Shown: piece by piece, positions 59,910 through 64,000 of the stretch
How the letters are laid out: each line of letters opens with the position of its first letter
How positions within the stretch are numbered: the stretch's first letter is position 1
NCBI RefSeq assembly: GCF_037975245.1
Contig: NC_092562.1
Location: forward strand, 22,931,554 to 22,995,553
DNA: 64,000 nt
Source: Apostichopus japonicus
Lineage: Eukaryota; Echinodermata; Holothuroidea; Aspidochirotida; Stichopodidae
Direction: 5' to 3'
Position numbers and translations under genes: made by a program
Notes under the pieces: generated by a model
Databases searched by the model: none
Told to the model about the DNA's origin: nothing
What the model saw: the letters and a program-made list of their open reading frames with translations, nothing else

Positions 59910-61080
59910 AACATAAACATCATACAACACATTTAATATGTAGATGTAAACAAAATAAAATAATGTACGAAGACAATAGAAAAGAAAGAAAGACAATAAA
60001 AACAAACATAGTGTCATCTTGCCTTATATTTGACTTCATTCATTCTTTTTATGAATATACATTTCGTTCCCTTCTTTTGGTCACATTTTCTTTAAATTTC
60101 TGAGTAGAATATTTAAAAGACTTTTTATTAATTTTTTACTATGGTGTTTGGTATTAAAATGAGCATTAAAATTGATACTGATGTGTATTCATGTAATTTG
60201 TAGTAGTGAAAGAATTTTTTATTAATTTTGGTTTGTTATTTACATTTTAGTAATACTGCTATCAATTTTTGTAGAAAGTTGTCTTAAATATGTATAGATT
60301 TTAATAATATCTGCGTATTGTCAATTCAAGAATTAGATGGGGCTCCTTCAACGTGTAATTGCGAGTACAGCGGACAACCATTCGCTTGGATCATGTTTCC
60401 CCTTATTAATGGTCCCTTTTGTGTAAGGATACCCTAATTTATCTGACGTTAGTGAATCATTTACTTCTTCAACATTCGAATTACTCTGAGACTGGCAAGA
60501 GCATCCCGGAGTACCCCCCACCCCCATCAAACCCCTGGTGTGCAACGTCTCAGGTTGTGCACCGCAGATAAAACGTTAAATGGTTAACATGGTTCAAACC
60601 TTTTAGCAATGATTCTCAACAGGCGGTCCGTGAACCGATCAACTCTGACACGTGACAAAAGAGGCACACATTACTTGTTCTAACAGATTATGCAGGTTCA
60701 TAATGCCTTTATGTCGGCATCTATACTGGCATTTATAATTGCTCATTCTAGGTATACTTATATTTCGGTTCTCTCTGGTCGTTTGCTCCAACCAATCTTC
60801 TCCCTGATATATCGTCTTAGTATTGCGCACGTGTATGGTCAAATAAACGTCACGTGCAACCCCCCCCCCCCCACCTCGGCTATTTTATGCCTTCACCATG
60901 TTATACATCGTTCACGCTCGGCTGCTGATGTAACTTGCTTTTATTTGTGTTAAAGCGATAGCATAATGTTTACCCACTCATTTTCACTCACGTCATGTTT
61001 CAATGTAGGCTATATATACTAGCAACTTAAAGTGCCGCCATATTGGAGGTAAACTCGTTGCATGCACCAGCGGTGTAGCA
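59910..61080. other. intergenic DNA between the two amylase genes
   Basis: No gene recognised. It is AT-rich, with a poly-C tract near 60,860. The open frames present overlap on both strands and resemble nothing. Confidence 0.45.
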
Positions 61081-61089
61081 TGGAACAAA

Positions 61090-61221
61090 ATGGCTCCCGT
61101 GCAGCAATATAAATGTTTCTCAAAGCCTAGAGTAAACAATTCGAGAAGATTTACCCAAGTTCAATTATTGTCTATAGGCTCGAGTGAGCCAGAAGATAAG
61201 GATCGGCCAGGGAAAATATGA
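61090..61221 (+). CDS. unrecognised small ORF (43 aa)
   Basis: Starts in AAAATGGCTCCC (A at -3, favourable) and reads MAPVQQYKCFSKPRVNNS and on to ...EPEDKDRPGKI before TGA. A 'GCCGCCATATTGG' motif sits about 55 bp upstream, like a YY1-type start-site element. The peptide looks protein-like, but I know no family and see no splice partner. It could equally be part of a dispersed repeat. Confidence 0.2.
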   Translation: MAPVQQYKCFSKPRVNNSRRFTQVQLLSIGSSEPEDKDRPGKI

Positions 61222-61649
61222 GATGACAGAATATTGAACTGTCATTTCCATAATATACTCAAGGAAAGATGAAGTGCATAAAAAGGCGGCTAAGTGAAAT
61301 AATTATCCGCAGGCCAAGTCCGAATATGGACTCCTGTGCATAAACGGTGTTGCTTAAATTGATCAATAATCAAATTGTTATATTGTTTTTACTGTTTCTT
61401 AAGTCTAAATTGACTGAATACTGTTGCAGTGTGACAAACCAGGCCGTTTGGAGTAGTCATCCTAAGAAATTCTAATGAGATGTTGATTCCTTGTAAATTC
61501 GTCAGTTCTGACATTGTATTTAGGCAACCAAACATATGAAAACGTCCTCAGTCGTGAAATATGTTTTTTTTTCTTTCTTTATCGATGAAAACGAACAACA
61601 TGAAAGACAAAGAGGTATACATTAGCTAACGCAATTATTTAAACTTAGA

Positions 61650-62460
61650 ATGGGCACGTCTCTCTCATTCTCATTAAGAGACCTAGGTATCTACATTGAC
61701 TCATCTCTGCAACCTTCTAAACATTGTCTTGAAGCTGCTAAAAGAGGTAATAGGGTTTTAGGTATGATCAAGAGGAACTTCAGTTTTCTGAAAGAGGACA
61801 TCGTAGTTAGGCTTTATAAGCAGTTGGTTAGGCCTCATCTGGAGTATGCTGGACAGGCTTGGAACCCTTATTTTGCTAAGGATAATGAAGTACTTGAAAA
61901 GGTCCAGAGGAGGGCTACTATAGGATGATTAGTTCCTTAAAGAGGGTTCCTTATTATAGGCGGTTACAACTGTTGAATCTCACCACACTGGAGCTTAGGA
62001 GGTTACGTGGGGACTTGATCCAGGTTTTCAAGATTGTGTATGGTTTCGACAATTTATCCTTGACCGACTTTTTCATGTTTGCTAACAGTAGTTGTACAAG
62101 AGGTCATTGTCTTAAACTCCAAAAGTCACATAGTAGGATTAATATTCGGCATAACATTTTTTCTAATAGGGTTGTGAATGAGTGGAATGGTTTACCTGAG
62201 AAAGTTGTACTTGCAAGTAGTGTCAATGGGTTCAAGAATGCTTTGGAAAAGCTCTTTAAGCATTGTAATCGTGTCTGAATGTTTGTGTCTTCAGTTTTTT
62301 CTCTCTCTATAGGGTCCTTGATGGGGTCTTAAGTGTCCCTCCTGATCCTTTTTCTACTAAACTAAACTATGTCTCCCTCATGTCCCCTCATGTCTCCCTC
62401 ATGCATCCCTCGTGTCACGTCTCCCTCATGTCATGAGTTATGAAGAGAATAAATTAATGG
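61650..62460 (+). mobile_element. 5'-truncated LINE (CR1/jockey-type) 3' tail, frameshifted
   Basis: The first frame (61,650-61,928) reads LRDLGIYIDSSLQPSKHC, then AAKRGNRVLGMIKRNF and LYKQLVRPHLEYAGQAWNP. The second (61,925-62,278) starts ISSLKRVPYYRRL and continues LTTLELRRLRGDLIQVFKI and NEWNGLPEKVV. This is the C-terminal thumb-side part of a non-LTR reverse transcriptase. The catalytic core is missing and a frameshift near 61,920-61,928 separates the halves. A CT-rich tail with 'TCTCCCTCATGTC' repeats follows to about 62,440. Dead copy. Confidence 0.85.
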
Positions 62461-62787
62461 GTCTTGTGTAACTCCTAAAGGACTGGAGTTTGAACTATGT
62501 AAATCTTACAGTTGTTATCTTTCACACGTGTAAAAAAAAATCAAAAACAGAAATACGATAGGGTAAGTTTCATCTATCTTTTCATCAAAGGTATACTAAC
62601 TAATTGCCACGAAGAAGATATCAAACAACTTGTTTATTCGTTTGACTTTTTCCTTGTGAGAAGCAAAAGTGGTGTTGACACTGTTATCAATTGCTTGTCA
62701 CTATAAATCACCCTTCTCCATAATTCGATAATGATTCAGCAACATGCGCTTCACGCATGGAAAGCAAGATATCAACCTTAGTGATAG

Positions 62788-62940
62788 TATATATACATAC
62801 ATACATACATACATATAAATATATATATATATATAAATATATATAAATATAAATATATATATATATGTATATAATAAACACATACACACACATATATATA
62901 CACACAGAAATATATATATATGTATATATGTATATATGTA

Positions 62941-63008
<68 letters not shown>
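62788..63008. repeat. compound microsatellite (ATAC)n / (AT)n
   Basis: Starts with CATA repeats, passes through ATAAATATAT and CACACA segments, and ends in about 60 bp of pure TA repeats. Open frames here encode only Tyr/Ile runs and are artefacts. Confidence 0.97.
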
Positions 63009-63846
63009 TCTAAATATCCCAAGCGGGTTCTCATCTTTTCCGGATACTGTCTCATGCCTCTACTGGTCCAACCACTAAATCGTGCTGGTTGCTGGTCCTC
63101 TAATGATAAATTGAGGAAAGAGTGAGGTGAATGGGAGGGCCAGGGGATGAATGGGATGTGGTAAAAGAAAATCTAAATTGGCGAACTTTTTTCTACTCTA
63201 CATCAATTGTATTCTCACTTTGATAGATATTTGTTGTTTTTTTAAATCTTTATTGGCTTTCTTTCTTAAAAAAAAAATGATCAAAACCTCTCGTGGAATC
63301 TTGCCATGGCGTAGAAATAAAATTTGGTCATGAGATCATGTTTATCACAATTCCGAAGGAGAAAGACAGAAGCAGTATGGTGAGTGATACTATATTAATG
63401 TACACAACTCGAAAAATTCAAGCAAGAAGGGAAATGTCAGTTAAAGGAAATATAACGACAGAATGGATAACACAATATTACAGAGACAGAGAAGACAGAA
63501 AGACGAAGAAAAATAAAATAAAATAGAAAACAACCCCCATCCCCCACCCCCGCCTCAACAATGAAAAGGAGACAAGGGAAGAGGAAATTATATAGCAAAT
63601 GTGTTCTTTATTTTCTAGCGTTTGCCATTATAAGTTTATGTGTGCATTGCACTTCATTTTCATTTCAACAAAGTTTTGGATTTGTGTGAATATATAGGTC
63701 TGTAATGGACGTGACTTTTTACATGACTTTGAAGAAATACCTGTGTTAACTCAAAGGAGAGAGAAAACGTTAAATTATCTTCTGTCGAAAGGGAGTTATC
63801 TGGATTAATTTTAAGCCTTATAAATGAGAACATCACAGCTGTTTCT

Positions 63847-63874
63847 TGACGTCACGCGAACGAGCTATTATAAT
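63847..63874 (+). promoter_or_regulatory. CRE-like site and TATA-like box upstream of the second amylase
   Basis: A perfect palindromic TGACGTCA (63,847-63,854) lies about 90 bp upstream of the ATG, and TATTATAAT (63,866-63,874) about 70 bp upstream. Spacing suits a compact promoter with a short 5' UTR. Position-based inference. Confidence 0.4.
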
Positions 63875-63943
63875 CTTGTTGATTTCACACACTCGTCTTC
63901 ACTTACTGATAGCGACCTTTGCAAGTAGACGACAGTTCAAACA

Positions 63944-64000
63944 ATGAAGTTGTTCTTACTTCTTTTAATTGCGGCTACGGCCAGGGCCCAATATGACCTC
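63944..64000 (+). CDS. second alpha-amylase, first 19 codons (cut by window end)
   Basis: The ATG at 63,944 starts a signal peptide MKLFLLLLIAATARA followed by QYDL. The last part, ATARAQYDL, is identical to the neighbouring amylase at 59,198 (minus strand), and the DNA also matches well (GCCACGGCCCGGGCCCAATA versus GCTACGGCCAGGGCCCAATA). The gene is divergent from the first, with 4.7 kb between the starts. The rest is outside the window, so intactness cannot be judged. Confidence 0.88.
   Translation, partial: MKLFLLLLIAATARAQYDL

Noticed and set aside
62701-63055. Tyr/Ile-rich open frames
   Set aside because: Translation of the (ATAC)n/(AT)n microsatellite.

Overview
This window is eukaryotic and AT-rich, with long introns, short GT-AG exons and abundant repeats. 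The protein families (KDM4 with JmjN/JmjC, paired PHD and double Tudor; a chloride-type animal alpha-amylase; a MAP3K1-type SWIM protein) and the repeat types (hAT-like elements with 'GGCGTAGGA' ends, 'CCCAGCAAACAC' elements, a CR1/jockey-type LINE tail) suggest a marine invertebrate deuterostome, most likely an echinoderm. This is inference; no species marker is visible.

Layout. (1) 1-3.6 kb, minus strand: the 5' coding exons of a MAP3K1-like gene that continues beyond the left edge, ending at the start of the SWIM zinc finger; candidate leader exons lie near 6.9 and 10.7 kb. (2) 3.6-17.5 kb: non-coding DNA with a 442-bp hAT-like element (9780-10221), degenerate repeats (11.45-12.15 kb) and a 36-bp minisatellite (15.35-15.64 kb). 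(3) 17.56-35.94 kb, minus strand: a complete KDM4 histone demethylase. I could splice it into 17 coding exons, 3246 nt, 1081 aa, with every junction in phase. (4) 36-55 kb: no recognisable gene. It holds a 5.2-kb element with terminal inverted repeats (40996-46178) and several small elements. (5) 55.2-59.2 kb, minus strand: a complete three-exon alpha-amylase (494 aa). (6) 59.2-63.9 kb: a second hAT-like element, a frameshifted LINE tail and an (AT)n microsatellite. (7) 63,944-end, plus strand: the signal peptide and first residues of a second amylase, head to head with the first.

Two unusual systems stand out. First, seven KDM4 introns (introns 3-8 and 11) each carry one copy of an ~85-nt box C/D snoRNA on the host strand, with C, D', C' and D boxes and, in the best copies, a GACC/GGTC closing stem. 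Shared flanks show that they spread by duplicating intron segments. Second, the 5.2-kb element has 24-bp terminal inverted repeats, an ACAT target duplication and 11 copies of the motif GTGATGTCCGAAACA confined to two subterminal zones, but no intact transposase. It looks like a large non-autonomous DNA transposon with subterminal binding sites.
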